Part shown: piece after piece, positions 43,045 through 54,061 of the stretch
Layout: each line of letters opens with the position of its first letter
How positions within the stretch are numbered: position 1 is the stretch's first letter
NCBI GenBank assembly: GCA_942493145.1
Contig: OW818679.1
Location: forward strand, 3,968,001-4,032,000
DNA: 64,000 nucleotides
Direction: 5' to 3'
Source of the DNA: ENR-C20 sp942493145
GTDB taxonomy: Bacteria > Bacillota > Clostridia > Acetivibrionales > DTU013
Made by a program: the position numbers and the translations under genes
The notes under the pieces: generated by a model
What the model saw: the letters and a program-made list of their open reading frames with translations, nothing else
Database searches by the model: none
Told to the model about the DNA's origin: nothing

Positions 43045-43904
43045 ACTTCATTCTCAAAGGAATACAGCTCGTAGTCGATATCCTCGTAGCGCTTCTGTTT
43101 GAGCAGCATCTGCACGAGTACCCGCAGCACCTTTGATTCCTCCTGAATATAAACCTTTGTATACGAAATTTTGTTTAAAGAAAAATTTATAATCCCCAGA
43201 ACAGCAGAAATATTCACCACAGGGAAAATAATCACCGCCAGAACCACTGCTAACTGCATGCCAGATTCAAAGGGCATGAGTATCTTTTGGAAATAAATCA
43301 AATTGCACATCAGGTAGACAAACAGGATGTTCATCACTATGACAAACGTGGAAAGAATAGCCAGGTTCCGATTTTTCCCGATTATTTTAAAGTAGTTCAG
43401 CTTCATGAATTTCTGCTTCTTTAGGAGCATAAGTCCAATGAGAGCTATCTGGACAACCCTGTCTGCCAGCGAGACGAGGAAAGTCTGCAAGCTGTATTGA
43501 TTGAGCGATTCTACAGTTATACTGGTCCCATACAAAATGAATACAAGGTAGCTGGCCTGAATAGCCATTACTACCACCAAACTTAGTGCAAGCCCCAAAA
43601 ACACCATCAGCATGTCTTTCGGCTTTCTGACACCATATACAATTATGCCCAGAAGAAATATTCCAGTAAAGCATATCAACGAAGTGTAATTCATATTAAA
43701 GTCTGCAAACCCGCGAAGAATGTTTGACAACAGTGCAAACGGAGCGGCAGTCGTGACAAGCTTGAGAATATTCGACCTGTTCAGCGCCAGCAGATCGTAC
43801 CTCTTCATAAGAATCAATGTAAAAGCAACCATAAACAATTCTTCAGGAATGGATACGAAAACGGTATGGAGAAGCATAGGTGGTAATAGTGAAAAGTCAA
43901 ACAT
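43029..43904 (-). CDS. Polytopic membrane protein of unknown function
   Basis: 291 residues with about seven membrane segments covering residues 1-255, then a short cytoplasmic, charged C-terminal helix ('VLVQMLLKQKRYEDIDYELY'). The layout resembles the membrane sensor half of AgrC-type kinases but there is no kinase domain. RBS GAGG. It stands alone between mazG and rex. No function is assigned. Confidence 0.7.
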   Translation of the reverse strand: MFDFSLLPPMLLHTVFVSIPEELFMVAFTLILMKRYDLLALNRSNILKLVTTAAPFALLSNILRGFADFNMNYTSLICFTGIFLLGIIVYGVRKPKDMLMVFLGLALSLVVVMAIQASYLVFILYGTSITVESLNQYSLQTFLVSLADRVVQIALIGLMLLKKQKFMKLNYFKIIGKNRNLAILSTFVIVMNILFVYLMCNLIYFQKILMPFESGMQLAVVLAVIIFPVVNISAVLGIINFSLNKISYTKVYIQEESKVLRVLVQMLLKQKRYEDIDYELYSFENEVKRLD

Positions 43905-44142
43905 TTTAAAACCTCGTTCTATATTCTATAGCTTATGTTTTTTGTTTCATTATTTGTACTTTGTATATTGTATAGCATCTAAAACATAGCATATATTATT
44001 ATAAATTACATATATCGATTTGTAAATAACTGTTTATATATTACAATATTATCCGGTAGGATGTAAAGTGTAAGAATAGATTGGATTTTTACTTCCTTAT
44101 TCTTACAGTTTAAGCTAATCTCTGTTAAAACAATAACTAATA

Positions 44143-44171
44143 TTGTGCTTTACATATCTTTTCATTATAAT
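44143..44171 (+). promoter_or_regulatory. Sigma-A promoter of rex
   Basis: TTGTGC, 17-base spacer, TATAAT. It places the transcript start near 44178, downstream of the first ATG of the open frame. Confidence 0.75.
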
Positions 44172-44234
44172 AAAATGAATAATACTATAACAAAAAATAT
44201 GAAAGATATCAATATTGTTAACGAGGTGGCACAT

Positions 44235-44909
44235 TTGAAATATGAAAGAAGGATCCCCGATGCGGTAATAAAGCGTTTACCCAGATATTACAGATACCTG
44301 GAGGATCTTGTGAATATGGGTATAAGCCGAATTTCTTCGAAGGATTTAAGTACGCGGATGGGCATAACTTCATCCCAGGTCAGGCAGGATTTTTTCTGTT
44401 TTGGCGGGTTTGGGCTCCAGGGCTATGGATACGATGTTGAATTTCTTCATTCAGAGATTAAAAACATCCTTGGACTTAACAATACATACAACCTGATAAT
44501 CATTGGGGCGGGACATCTCGGTCAGGCTCTTGCCAATCACACGAATTTTGAAAAAAGGGGCTTCAGGCTGGTTGGGCTGTTTGATGTCAGTCCCTCTGTT
44601 ATCGGTGAAAAGGTAAGGGATGTTGAAATTCTTCCTTTGGATTCTCTAGCGTCATTTGTAGAAAATACGCAGGTCGATATCGCCGCTATAACTGTCCCCG
44701 GCGCATACGCCAGGGAAATTTCTGATATTCTGACGGGGCTTGGTATAAAAGGGCTATGGAATTTTGCCCCGGTTGAACTTAAGGTACCCCAGGATGTATC
44801 CGTCGAAAATATACAACTGAGCGACAGTCTTATGGTGCTCGGGTATAAGCTTAAAGATTTGAAAGCCCCAGGTACTCAAGTGCAGCCCAATCACAATCAG
44901 GAACTTTAA
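44235..44909 (+). CDS. rex: Redox-sensing repressor Rex
   Basis: 224 residues from TTG 44235, which has GAGGTGG 5 bases upstream; earlier ATGs lie at or before the transcript start or lack a ribosome site. The N-terminal winged helix is 'AVIKRLPRYYRYLEDLVNMG' with 'ISSKDLSTRMGITSSQVRQD'. The Rossmann domain has 'LIIIGAGHLGQALANH' and ends with the domain-swapped helix. Rex binds NADH/NAD+ and represses fermentation genes when NADH is low. Length agrees with the family (210-225). Confidence 0.93.
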   Translation: MKYERRIPDAVIKRLPRYYRYLEDLVNMGISRISSKDLSTRMGITSSQVRQDFFCFGGFGLQGYGYDVEFLHSEIKNILGLNNTYNLIIIGAGHLGQALANHTNFEKRGFRLVGLFDVSPSVIGEKVRDVEILPLDSLASFVENTQVDIAAITVPGAYAREISDILTGLGIKGLWNFAPVELKVPQDVSVENIQLSDSLMVLGYKLKDLKAPGTQVQPNHNQEL

Positions 44910-44959
44910 TCTTCTCACAAAGAATCATGCAGCTGCCAAGTATAAAAGTTTATATGACC

Positions 44960-44998
44960 GACAAGAAGCAGATAGAGAAATCCTATCTGCTTCTTGTC
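44960..44998. terminator. Bidirectional terminator between rex and the twin small genes
   Basis: A perfect 16-bp inverted repeat (GACAAGAAGCAGATAG / CTATCTGCTTCTTGTC) with a 7-base loop lies between the converging rex and small-protein genes. T tracts are weak on both sides. Confidence 0.75.
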
Positions 44999-45035
44999 AA
45001 ACATTTTGCAATTGATTAATTGTTCATCAAGCCTA

Positions 45036-45164
45036 TTAGTGATGTTTCCCTGCGGAAATGCTAATACGGTTTTGATTAAAGCTGTTGGAGATAACAACTA
45101 CATTAACATTGCTGATGAGTACGTTGACAGCTCCTACCTGAACTACACTTATTCCTCTTCCCAT
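45036..45164 (-). CDS. 42-residue protein, paralogue of the next gene
   Basis: Starts MGRGISVVQVGAVNVLISN and continues with a hydrophobic beta-prone middle and 'VVVISNSFNQNRISISAG'. AAAGGAGGTG precedes ATG by 7 bases. About 60% of positions are identical to the 41-residue protein 48 bases upstream, including GIS-VQVG, VN-L, VNV and VISNSFN-N-ISI. There is no signal peptide, no double-glycine leader and no Cys here. Family unknown to me. Confidence 0.65.
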   Translation of the reverse strand: MGRGISVVQVGAVNVLISNVNVVVISNSFNQNRISISAGKHH

Positions 45165-45212
45165 TATTTTCACCTCCTTTTCATGATACTGCAACCTTTT
45201 CCCGACAACTGA

Positions 45213-45338
45213 TTAACGCCTTCCACCACCGATTGATATACAGTTTTTGTTGAAGCTGTTGGAGATAACGATTACATTAACATCTTTCACCAGGGCATTG
45301 ACACAACCTACCTGTACTATGCTTATTCCACCTCTCAT
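45213..45338 (-). CDS. 41-residue protein, paralogue of the previous gene
   Basis: Starts MRGGISIVQVGCVNALVKD and continues 'VNVIVISNSFNKNCISIGGG'. GAGGAGGTGAAAATA precedes ATG, identical in core to the ribosome site of its paralogue. It is the first gene of the pair and has two Cys at positions where the other has Ala and Arg. The candidate sigma-E promoter upstream suggests mother-cell expression during sporulation. Confidence 0.65.
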   Translation of the reverse strand: MRGGISIVQVGCVNALVKDVNVIVISNSFNKNCISIGGGRR

Positions 45339-45384
45339 TATTTTCACCTCCTCTCAATGGTTATTTTAAATGCAGCCCTTCCGC

Positions 45385-45414
45385 CTCGTATGGCTTTACA
45401 CTGCAAAAATATTA
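45385..45414 (-). promoter_or_regulatory. Candidate sigma-E promoter of the twin small genes
   Basis: Minus strand TAATATT (exact match to KMATATT), 15-base spacer, CATACGAG (six of eight with CATACANT). It ends 46 bases before the first small gene. Confidence 0.5.
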
Positions 45415-45524
45415 ACTGGCTTAGGGATTTTTTTGTTTCAGCGGGAGCCGGTGCAACATAGGGTAAGCGGCCCCCGCATATTATTACATGATAAACTAAT
45501 TATTGAATCAGTTTATGTTATTGG

Positions 45525-48500
45525 TTATGGCAAAGGCGGTAATGGTATCCAGGTAATAACCCATCTCTTTGTTGTTACTCCATCCTGGGCTGTAACATCA
45601 TAAGCCACTGTATCACCCATATCATTGAATACTCCATCATCACCTTCAGCCAGTGCGATTGAGGCATAGTCTGACAGTCCGAACGTCATAGTCAGAGCCG
45701 CCGGCGTTGTGGTTATGCTTGCGCTGCTAAAGTAAATCGATGTGCCTGTCGTACTGAGTGTAACTGTCTCATCCATCACATCTGTAACATCCATTGAGAG
45801 AATATCCGCCTCAGTATTCGGCGGCAGAATATTGCAGGTGACTGTCCAGCTCTCGGTAATGTTCCCTATCCTCAGCGTATACCGTATACACAACCGGATA
45901 CGAGAAGTCCATCGCATCACCGGATGCCGGCTCCGTTATTGCACGCGGGGATAGGGTTATGGTTGGACTAAAGATAGGATTCAGCGTATAAGGCACCGTG
46001 AATTCTACAGTATTGGTATCTGCATTTATATCCGAAGGACCAACCTGCCCAGGTACAGTAAAGATCATAATGTCCGTCATGGCGCTCTCCAGGTAGCAGT
46101 ATACGTACCATAGCTGCGCCGTTCCGTCCTGTGCGGTTACGATATACTCCACATATTGCGAGCTGAAGTTTACAGATGTCCCATAAGGTTCATATGTTGC
46201 CTTTTCGGAAACAGTCACTTTTGGGTTGATGCTGGACAGATCCGTGAACGGCAGACAAAATTCAACCGTATGTACACCAGAATCTTCGTCATGAGTAATG
46301 AAAGTATCCCCTTCCTGACCGTCCACAGTAAAGCTGAGTATATCGTTTTCGTCGTTCATATCAATGATGCAGTAGACAATCCATTGCTGCAGGCCCAGAT
46401 TACCCGAGTCAACATAATAAGTCAGCTGTCCGGTTCTCGTAGCTTTGTCTATGGTAAAGGTAACTGTAGTGCCTGAAGCCAGGGTAAACTGATCCTCCAG
46501 GTATACGTCAGAGCCTCCAGACGTCCCGATGAGCGGTGTTACATCGACGTCAACGGTACTGGCGGTGTCCGGTATTTCTACGAACTCAAACGGCATATGG
46601 AATACTACATAATGGTTTACTCCATCGATTTCAGAATCACCTGCCTGGTTGTGATAGCCTGAATCTGCGCCGGGTTGCGCATTTGCAACGAAACTTGTGA
46701 TCGGGTCATCAACCAGGACATATGCCGCCCAGGTCTGAATCGTTTTGTCACCGGCGATTACATCATAATATACAGGTGTTTCAGTTGTTCCTGGTCTTGT
46801 GAAATGCTGACTGACTCCGGAAGCCGGTTCAATCGTCGCCTTGTTCGAAACAGTAATTGCAGGGGCCCATTCGAACGAAGGATTTTCACTGTAGGGTATC
46901 CGGAAGTAAACCTCATGATTTATGTTATCAATGTAGCATGGACAAACGCCAAGGCCCATCTCATATATAACATTGAAAGATGTTATATCATTGGCAGAAA
47001 ACCTGACATTCGCGCCGTTGTTGGCAGCACCGATCGATGCCTCGCTGTAATTCTGCCACCAGACTCCATTGACATAATCCGGCACTTCATAAAAGATGAT
47101 CGGTGCGGATTTTCCGCCGCTTTTGGTAAGCTTGTTGCCGGACAGGGTAGTGTTTCCGGCAGCGTAGACTTCTATACTCCTGCCGTAGGCCATCACTATA
47201 TTGAGGATGGATACATCATCTACATTTATGGCCGCCGTCCCGTTCAGCATAACATCTCCATTCTGAGGCGCTATGTTCTGGATGGTCATCTTGCACGGAA
47301 TGATGACCTTTTCGGTGTATGTTCCAGAACTACATTTATGTCGGTGGTCGTAGTATCTTTGTCTGTTGCTCCGGACAGATAGTTCTGGGCAGCAGCCTCA
47401 ACAGCTCCCTGTATCGTCGAGAAGCCGTTGACATCCATGATATAGTTTATATTGTCATAATATACCGCTGTGCCCTTTGGGATCCCCTTCCAACTGCTGT
47501 TGACAGTAAGTCCGGTCAGACTGGCATTTGCAAAGTACGTACAGGCACCGTTCAGCGCCCACGGAAAGTACTCGATCATACTGGATTCGTTACTGACACT
47601 GACCGGCGAGAGTATCTGAGCTTTTACATCCACCCAGTCTGCAGAATTCCACCAGTTATAGGTGGCATTGACCTTACCGGTTCCGATTTCACCAAGGCCT
47701 ATCTTATTGTTCATAAATCGGTTGAAGTGGTATTCCACAGCGTAATTGGCCGGTGAACCGCCCGTGTCAATCATGCCTGCACCAATATCGTTACCGTGGA
47801 AATAATTGTGTTTCACAGCATTTCCGCCCTTTGCCGTATTTAATACTGTAAGGCCAAGGGTTTTGCCCGAAATTGTATTACCGGTAAAATTAAGACCTTC
47901 CGGGCTACTTAGGATCAAACCGAATTTGAAATCCAGCAATAGATAAGATCCGCCGGCCGCATCCTCATTGGTTTCCGTCCATAGGCCATGCCTTGAATCC
48001 ACTATATCGGCCAAATCGTCCCATATGACAAATTTGTCAAATTCATTGCCTCCATAATTGGTCCCAAATACATTATTTGTAATGTTAAAATTGGTGATAA
48101 AAGCTTCGGTACCGGTATTATTCATCAATATGTCCATAAAATTGTCATAGAAGAAATTGTTGCTGATTGTGATACCATCACTGTTGTTCCCAAGATTACC
48201 ATTGCCGTTGTAGGTACTGATATTGATACCGATTTCATTGTACCTGAAGAAGAAGCCGTCAATCCTGACCTTACCGCAGTTCCTCATAATGGGGAGATTG
48301 CCCCTCCGCCAAAGGTTTCATCCAGGCTTGAATACACCAGTACCGTTTCATCTCCACGCCCTTCAGGCTCACTCTCTATAGGTTTGACCCCGGCCTGAGC
48401 GCCCAGCAGTGACAACGGTTTGTAAATGAGCACCCCGTAATGGCCTGTATCGGGGTTGGGCTCTATGTAATATATACCGGATCCTACCAGGACCTGCCCA

Positions 48501-50125
48501 CCCACATTTACAGAATCAACACCTCCCTGAATTTTGCTGAAGGCATTAAAACCGTATATCTTGTTGTCACCGAGGTTATCGAAGTATATCTTGTTGCCTT
48601 CCCAGTTCTGATCGACATATACGGTATCCTGAGAATCGTATTCCAGAACTTTGCCTCCACCATAAGTCACCTGTACAATAACATTTGTTGGAAATAAGGT
48701 TGTGTCACTCCATGAGCTGCTGTCTTCTGTCCATTGATCTGAATTATACATGAAGCGCCCAATGGAAGAAGATAGATTAAGAGCTGTTTCGGCTGTTAAT
48801 GAGTCGTCAGGCAGAGGAAATTCACAAGAGAATTCTTTATCCACGCCGCTACCCGAGTTGTTCATAGCACCAATTAATGAACCTTTGGCACTCTTCCTGC
48901 TAATCAGGGCGCCACTGGAATAAAGCGACACATCTATTCCCTCGATATTGATCAGATCAGTTAGTGTAAACTTCGAATAATATGTACCGATCCAACTCTG
49001 ATCCGAATTCAGGTCATAGTAGAAATCATCCATACTAATATAGTTATAATAGTCATTAATTACATAACTGTCTGTGGCCTCTCCTGAAATACCCGCGGCA
49101 TTGCCAGCCTTGGCGCTCACCTTCACTTCCAGCGTCTTGTCGGCAAACCCATGTGGCAGCGGATCAAAGGTGAATGTGTTTGTATCGTGGTCAAAGGCCA
49201 GTCCTGATAATGTGTAAGCTTGTCCATCATAAACAGCTTTCACGTCGAAGCAATCTTTCGTAAGACCTGACTTTGGTGCGTTAAAGCTGACAGCCGCTGC
49301 TCCGTTGGATACGTCAAGTCCCGTTATTGATTGCGGAAAGTCAGGGGTAGGATCCGTTGCAGGTGGCGGGGAAGTTGCAGGGGAGTCTGGTGGGACAACA
49401 CCCGGATTGTATCCTCCGCCAGGATAACTACCCGAATCTGCAGCTGGCGCAGGTGACACCCCTGCTGCAGCCACTGGTTCCTCTTCCAGCGACGCGGTCA
49501 TCTGTATTGATCCATCATCCAACAGGTTACGAATCCTGTCCAGAATCGTTATTCCCTGTGCTCTGGATAAAAACTCATCGGGCTCAAAGGTATTCCCATA
49601 GCCCTGCATTATTCCTTTGCCAACCACCGCGCTGACTGCTGCCTTGTTCTTTGATGATATATCATCAGCATCGGTGAACCTGTCAAGCTCTTCATTTGTA
49701 TCTGGAAGGTCCAGGCCAAGCATCTTCGCCACCATAACGGCAACGTCCTCCCTGCTTACCAGTGCCTTTGGATTCATATAGCCATTTGCAGTTACCGTCA
49801 AATATCCTGCAGCTACTGCTTTTGCCATATCCCCGTAAAACCAGTCCTTTACAGAGACATCAAGGGCGGATATATTTGCTTTTGTAGAAAATCCAAGCGA
49901 ACGGTTTGTTAAAGCTGCAAATTCCGCTTTCAGCATCAGAATATCCGGCTTGAAGGATCCGTCGGTATATCCCTTAATCCATCCGTTATCCACCCATTTG
50001 TTGATTACATTTTCCGCCCAGTGACCTGTGGTGTCCATAGGTTTTGCAAATGCCGGTACTGCTGCCGTTACCAGAAGCATAACCGACAGGGCCACTGCCA
50101 GAATGATTCTCAGCTTGCGCTTCAT
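45525..50125 (-). pseudogene. SLH-anchored surface protein, frame broken three times
   Basis: A signal peptide (MKRKLRIILAVALS..AFA), three SLH domains (about 28-205), a Pro/Ser/Gly linker and a beta-sandwich domain occupy the first frame (50125-48284). A right-handed beta-helix segment continues in the second frame (48287-47286). Repeated Ig-like units ending 'VTAQDGTAQLWYV'-type strands follow in the third (47289-45811) and fourth (45920-45525). Across each junction a one-base change restores continuous protein: after a CCCC near 48291, near 47331 ('TYTEKVIIPCKM') and near 45880 ('AEDGNITESW'). The intact product would be about 1,530 residues, cell-wall bound. Either true decay or three sequencing indels. 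Confidence 0.8.
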
Positions 50126-50297
50126 AAACTACCTCCTGTTTAATCGTTTTACATCTTGTGCCACTCTTCAAACGCATCTTAGCATATTATTACCATATTT
50201 TCAATTATATGGCTTATATTTCCTTAAGCCCCCCCCTTTCATTCATATTTCCTGTTTATTATTAAATTTTCTTTTGAATTGGCCCAATATAAGATGC

Positions 50298-52100
50298 TTA
50301 TACGAACTGAAGTCCGTATAGCTTGTTGTACAACCCGCGTCCTTCAGCAAGTTCCCTGTGCCGCCCGCTTTCAATGACCTTGCCCTTATCCATGACATAG
50401 ATCATATCTGCTTCTTCGATTGTTGAAAGTCGATGTGCCACAGCTATAACCGTCTTTCCTTCCATGAGTCTTTCAAGAGCATTCTGGACAAGCTTCTCCG
50501 ACTCGGAGTCCAGAGCCGATGTTGCTTCATCAAGCAGCAGAACAGGTGCATTCTTGAGTATGGCCCTTGCAATGGCTATGCGTTGCCTCTGTCCGCCGGA
50601 AAGCTTTTCACCCCTTTCACCCACCAGGGTAAAATAGCCCTCAGGCAGCTCCATAATGAACTCATGGGCATTGGCCATCTTCGCGGCTTCGATGATATCC
50701 TCCATTTCAGCTGTTTTCCGCCCATACCATATGTTTTCTCTTATTGTCCCCTCAAACAGGTATGCGTCCTGTGGTACATACGATACAATCTCCCGAAGTT
50801 CTCCTACCGGGTACTCATACAAAGATTTCCCATTAATTCTCACATCACCGCTATCAGGCTTGTAAAAGCCCATTAGCAGCTTGACAAGGGTACTCTTGCC
50901 ACTTCCGCTGGGTCCTGCAAGCGCACCAACGCATCCGGTTCCAAGCCTCAGTGAAATATCATCCAATACCCGCTTCCCTTTTTCATAACTGAAAACCAAA
51001 TTTTTTATCTCAAGGCACGGTATTCCGGATTCACCGGATTCCTGGGCACTATCCTTAAATGTATTCGTATCACCGCAGCTATCGTCTTCAACAAAACTCA
51101 CATCCGGAATGCGCCCGATCTGATTATCATCCTCATCTTCCACAGGTTGGTCAAGGATCTCGAAAACCCTTACAGCTCCTGCAATCGAACCTTGAATCCC
51201 GGCCACAAAGCCCCCGAGTGATATGAACATGAAGGACACACCATTAAGCAACTGTATATTGGCTGCCAGACTTCCGAAGCTTATTGATCCGTATAGCGCC
51301 ATTACCGCCCCTATCAACATGATTCCGCCAAAATTCAGCCAGCCCAGCAGAAAATTCACACTCGTCTGTGACGCTTCGATACGGATATAATTCATAAAAT
51401 AGCCTGAAAGCTCATTATTAGCCTTGTCGAATTTTCCTGTAACTTGATTCTTAATATTAAACATTTTTATTACATTAATGCCGCTGATCACATCCGACAA
51501 CCTTTCGCTAAGCGTAGCCATCTTATTCTGAATCCTGTCACCCGCCCGTCTGAGCGGGCCTGCAAAACGACTGTTGGCTATGGCGGAGATGATTCCCAAT
51601 AAGATAAGCATTATGGCTGTCCTCCAGTCAAATATGAACATCAGTGCGGCGGAGCTGATCCCGGTTATAACTGTGGATACCAATACGACCAGATTTTCGG
51701 AAAAGGCCGCCTCAATGGCCTGAACGTCGTTATTTGCCCTTGATATTATCTCTCCGCTGTGGGTGGAATCGTAGTAGCTTACTTTCATATTCTGGAGATG
51801 CTCCACCACCATAAGTCTGATTTCTGCCATGGTTCTATGTACTGTCCTTTTGAATATATAGTTGAAGATCGGTAAAAGTACGCAAAGCCCCACTGCAATG
51901 CCAAGAATCATTGCAACTGCATTAATCAGGCGGCTGTTATCCCTTAGTATTGCCGCATCAAGCAGATCCTTAACGACAAAAGCGGTCAGGAGGGATGACG
52001 CCGCGCCAGTAACGCTGCAGCCTGCAATACCTGCGATATAACCTGCACGTCCTTTCTTTATGAAGGACATGATCCTGAAAAAGTCTTTCATATAACGCAC
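50298..52100 (-). CDS. ABC exporter half-transporter (second of pair)
   Basis: 600 residues: six membrane segments (about 18-310), then an ATPase with Walker A 'GPSGSGKST', 'SYVPQDAYLFEGTIRENIWYG', signature 'LSGGQRQR', Walker B 'LLLDEATSALD' and H-loop 'AVAHRLSTI'. It overlaps the upstream gene by 13 bases, so the two form a heterodimer of the multidrug/lipid/peptide exporter type. An acidic insert (about 335-365, 'EDEDDNQIG') links the halves. Substrate unknown. Confidence 0.9.
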   Translation of the reverse strand: MRYMKDFFRIMSFIKKGRAGYIAGIAGCSVTGAASSLLTAFVVKDLLDAAILRDNSRLINAVAMILGIAVGLCVLLPIFNYIFKRTVHRTMAEIRLMVVEHLQNMKVSYYDSTHSGEIISRANNDVQAIEAAFSENLVVLVSTVITGISSAALMFIFDWRTAIMLILLGIISAIANSRFAGPLRRAGDRIQNKMATLSERLSDVISGINVIKMFNIKNQVTGKFDKANNELSGYFMNYIRIEASQTSVNFLLGWLNFGGIMLIGAVMALYGSISFGSLAANIQLLNGVSFMFISLGGFVAGIQGSIAGAVRVFEILDQPVEDEDDNQIGRIPDVSFVEDDSCGDTNTFKDSAQESGESGIPCLEIKNLVFSYEKGKRVLDDISLRLGTGCVGALAGPSGSGKSTLVKLLMGFYKPDSGDVRINGKSLYEYPVGELREIVSYVPQDAYLFEGTIRENIWYGRKTAEMEDIIEAAKMANAHEFIMELPEGYFTLVGERGEKLSGGQRQRIAIARAILKNAPVLLLDEATSALDSESEKLVQNALERLMEGKTVIAVAHRLSTIEEADMIYVMDKGKVIESGRHRELAEGRGLYNKLYGLQFV

Positions 52101-53857
52101 TCTTTTCTCTCTTCTATTTCAACCTGAGTGTTTATTGTCTGTCTGAGATACAGTCGCCTATATATGCCGCCCCTTTCCATAAGGGTTCTGTGGGTGCCAG
52201 ATTCCGCTATACTTCCCCCATCGAGTACATAAATCAGGTCGGCATTTCTTATTGTCGTGAGCCTGTGCGCAATAACCAGCGCCGTCCGGCCTTTCACAAC
52301 CTTTTCAAGGGCTTCCTGAACTACAGCCTCCGATTGTGTATCCAGAGCAGAGGTAGGCTCGTCCAATATAAGGAGCGGCGCATCCTTCAGTACAGCCCGT
52401 GCTATGGATATCCGCTGCCTTTGTCCTCCCGAAAGCCTTACACCCCTTTCACCTGCTACTGTTTCATATCCCTCCGGAAGCTCCAGTATGAAATTATGAG
52501 CATTAGCCGTTTTGGCAGCATTGAAGATTTCATCAAAGTAGGCTCCGGGTTTTCCATAAGAGATGTTTTCAGCTACCGATGCCGGAAAGAGGAATGTATC
52601 CTGCGAAACTACAGCGATTTGATCCCGCGCTGCAGTAAGCCTCCAATAATCCAGATCATACCCGAACATACTGATGTTCCCATTCTGCGGCCTGTAAAAC
52701 CCGCATATGAGCTTTACCAGAGTGCTCTTCCCGCTACCGCTCTGTCCTACGAAGGCTGTCGTTTTGCCGGCAGGCACCCTGAAACTAAGTCCCTCAAGTA
52801 CATTTGATTCTCCGTCATAAGAGAAAGTGACATCACTGAATTCAAGTGCAATTGTTTCTCCGCTTATATTGTAATCCTTGCCTGCATCTTCCTCCGTATC
52901 CTCGTCAAGCATGCTGAAAAAATGTCTGATTGCACCCATACAGCCCTTTGTCCCGCTGATTAGTGCGGGTATGGTCTGTGCAGGCTCTACTATATAATTC
53001 ATCATCTGGATGAAGGCCAAAAGACTTCCCGGAGTTATTTGACCCTGTATGGAGAGATAACCTCCATATAGTATGCAAAGTACGAATGGTATTATCTGAA
53101 TGATGATGCTCACCGGAGCTATCATGGAACTGCGTTTTTCAATGGATAGGGCTTTACCAAGGACCTCCTTCACTTCTTTTCTGAATTTGCCGAAGAGCAC
53201 CTCCTCAAGGTTGAAGGATTTCATCACATATATTCCGCCGATAATGTCCTGAAGCACGGTATTCATCTTTCCCAGTGAATGCTGCATTTCTTCAAAAAAT
53301 GCCGCCATGGGTTTGCTGAGCCTGTTGGCGATAAGCAGCGCAGCAGGCAATATGATAATGCTGAAGACCAGCAACTTCCAATTTATATACAGCAGAAAAG
53401 CTATAGCTCCTGCGAGCCTCAGAGGCTGGAATATCATTGCGGGCAGTATGTCTCCCAGGAAGCTCTCTGCCAACCCAATATCGTTGTTCATAACTGACAT
53501 AATGTCTCCTGTATGTTGTTTGTCCATTGTATCTGTTTTCAAAACACCTATGTGTGCAGCCAGATCACGCTTCATATCTCTGCCTGCAAATATGGCCACA
53601 CGACCTGAAGCATATTTGTTGATCCAGCTGAAGATGATGCCTGCCAATATACCCGCTGCCATCATGTATGCAGAGTTCATGAGCGCTTCCCTGTCACCGG
53701 CCAGTGACAAATCAACCAGCCTTATCACCATATATGATAGGAATATGTCAATTGCCGCATTTACTGCAGCTCCGGCAATCCTTACCACGAGCCAGAAGCT
53801 ATAAGGCTTTACGTATTTCATAGTCCGTTTGAAAGGCGATGTTTCTGATCCATTCAT
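52088..53857 (-). CDS. ABC exporter half-transporter (first of pair)
   Basis: 589 residues with the same layout: transmembrane domain to about 310, Walker A 'GQSGSGKST', Q-loop 'AVVSQDTFLFPASVAENISYG', signature 'LSGGQRQR', Walker B 'LILDEPTSALD', H-loop 'VIAHRLTTI'. Both ATP sites of the pair keep their catalytic Glu, unlike heterodimers with one dead site. Start ATG after GAGAGG. Confidence 0.9.
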   Translation of the reverse strand: MNGSETSPFKRTMKYVKPYSFWLVVRIAGAAVNAAIDIFLSYMVIRLVDLSLAGDREALMNSAYMMAAGILAGIIFSWINKYASGRVAIFAGRDMKRDLAAHIGVLKTDTMDKQHTGDIMSVMNNDIGLAESFLGDILPAMIFQPLRLAGAIAFLLYINWKLLVFSIIILPAALLIANRLSKPMAAFFEEMQHSLGKMNTVLQDIIGGIYVMKSFNLEEVLFGKFRKEVKEVLGKALSIEKRSSMIAPVSIIIQIIPFVLCILYGGYLSIQGQITPGSLLAFIQMMNYIVEPAQTIPALISGTKGCMGAIRHFFSMLDEDTEEDAGKDYNISGETIALEFSDVTFSYDGESNVLEGLSFRVPAGKTTAFVGQSGSGKSTLVKLICGFYRPQNGNISMFGYDLDYWRLTAARDQIAVVSQDTFLFPASVAENISYGKPGAYFDEIFNAAKTANAHNFILELPEGYETVAGERGVRLSGGQRQRISIARAVLKDAPLLILDEPTSALDTQSEAVVQEALEKVVKGRTALVIAHRLTTIRNADLIYVLDGGSIAESGTHRTLMERGGIYRRLYLRQTINTQVEIEERKECVI

Positions 53858-53980
53858 TATATTTACCTCTCATATATCAACATTTAAAGCACTAATTCAG
53901 GTGCAGCAAAACAAGAAATATGGTTTTTCCAACGGCTATTTATTATTTTACATTTTTCTTAATATTTACAATGTAACGGC

Positions 53981-54014
53981 AAAAAAATAACAGCCCGGGT
54001 TCACCGAACGGCTG
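53981..54014 (-). terminator. Terminator of the pyruvate carboxylase gene
   Basis: Minus strand CAGCC-GTTCGGTGAAC-CCGGGCTG, a nested hairpin followed by TTATTTTTTT, 48 bases after the pyc stop. Confidence 0.75.
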
Positions 54015-54061
54015 CGATTGACAGAGGGAAGGGGGATTGTCAATTCCCTTCCTCCCTGTTG

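Noticed and set aside
44145..44234. Upstream start for Rex at 44145
   Set aside because: It lies within the promoter (-10 at 44166-44171), so it cannot be in the transcript.
47286..48287. Interpretation of the surface-protein pieces as three translationally coupled genes
   Set aside because: The 4-base overlaps fall inside continuous domains, and the internal pieces have no signal peptides or ribosome sites.
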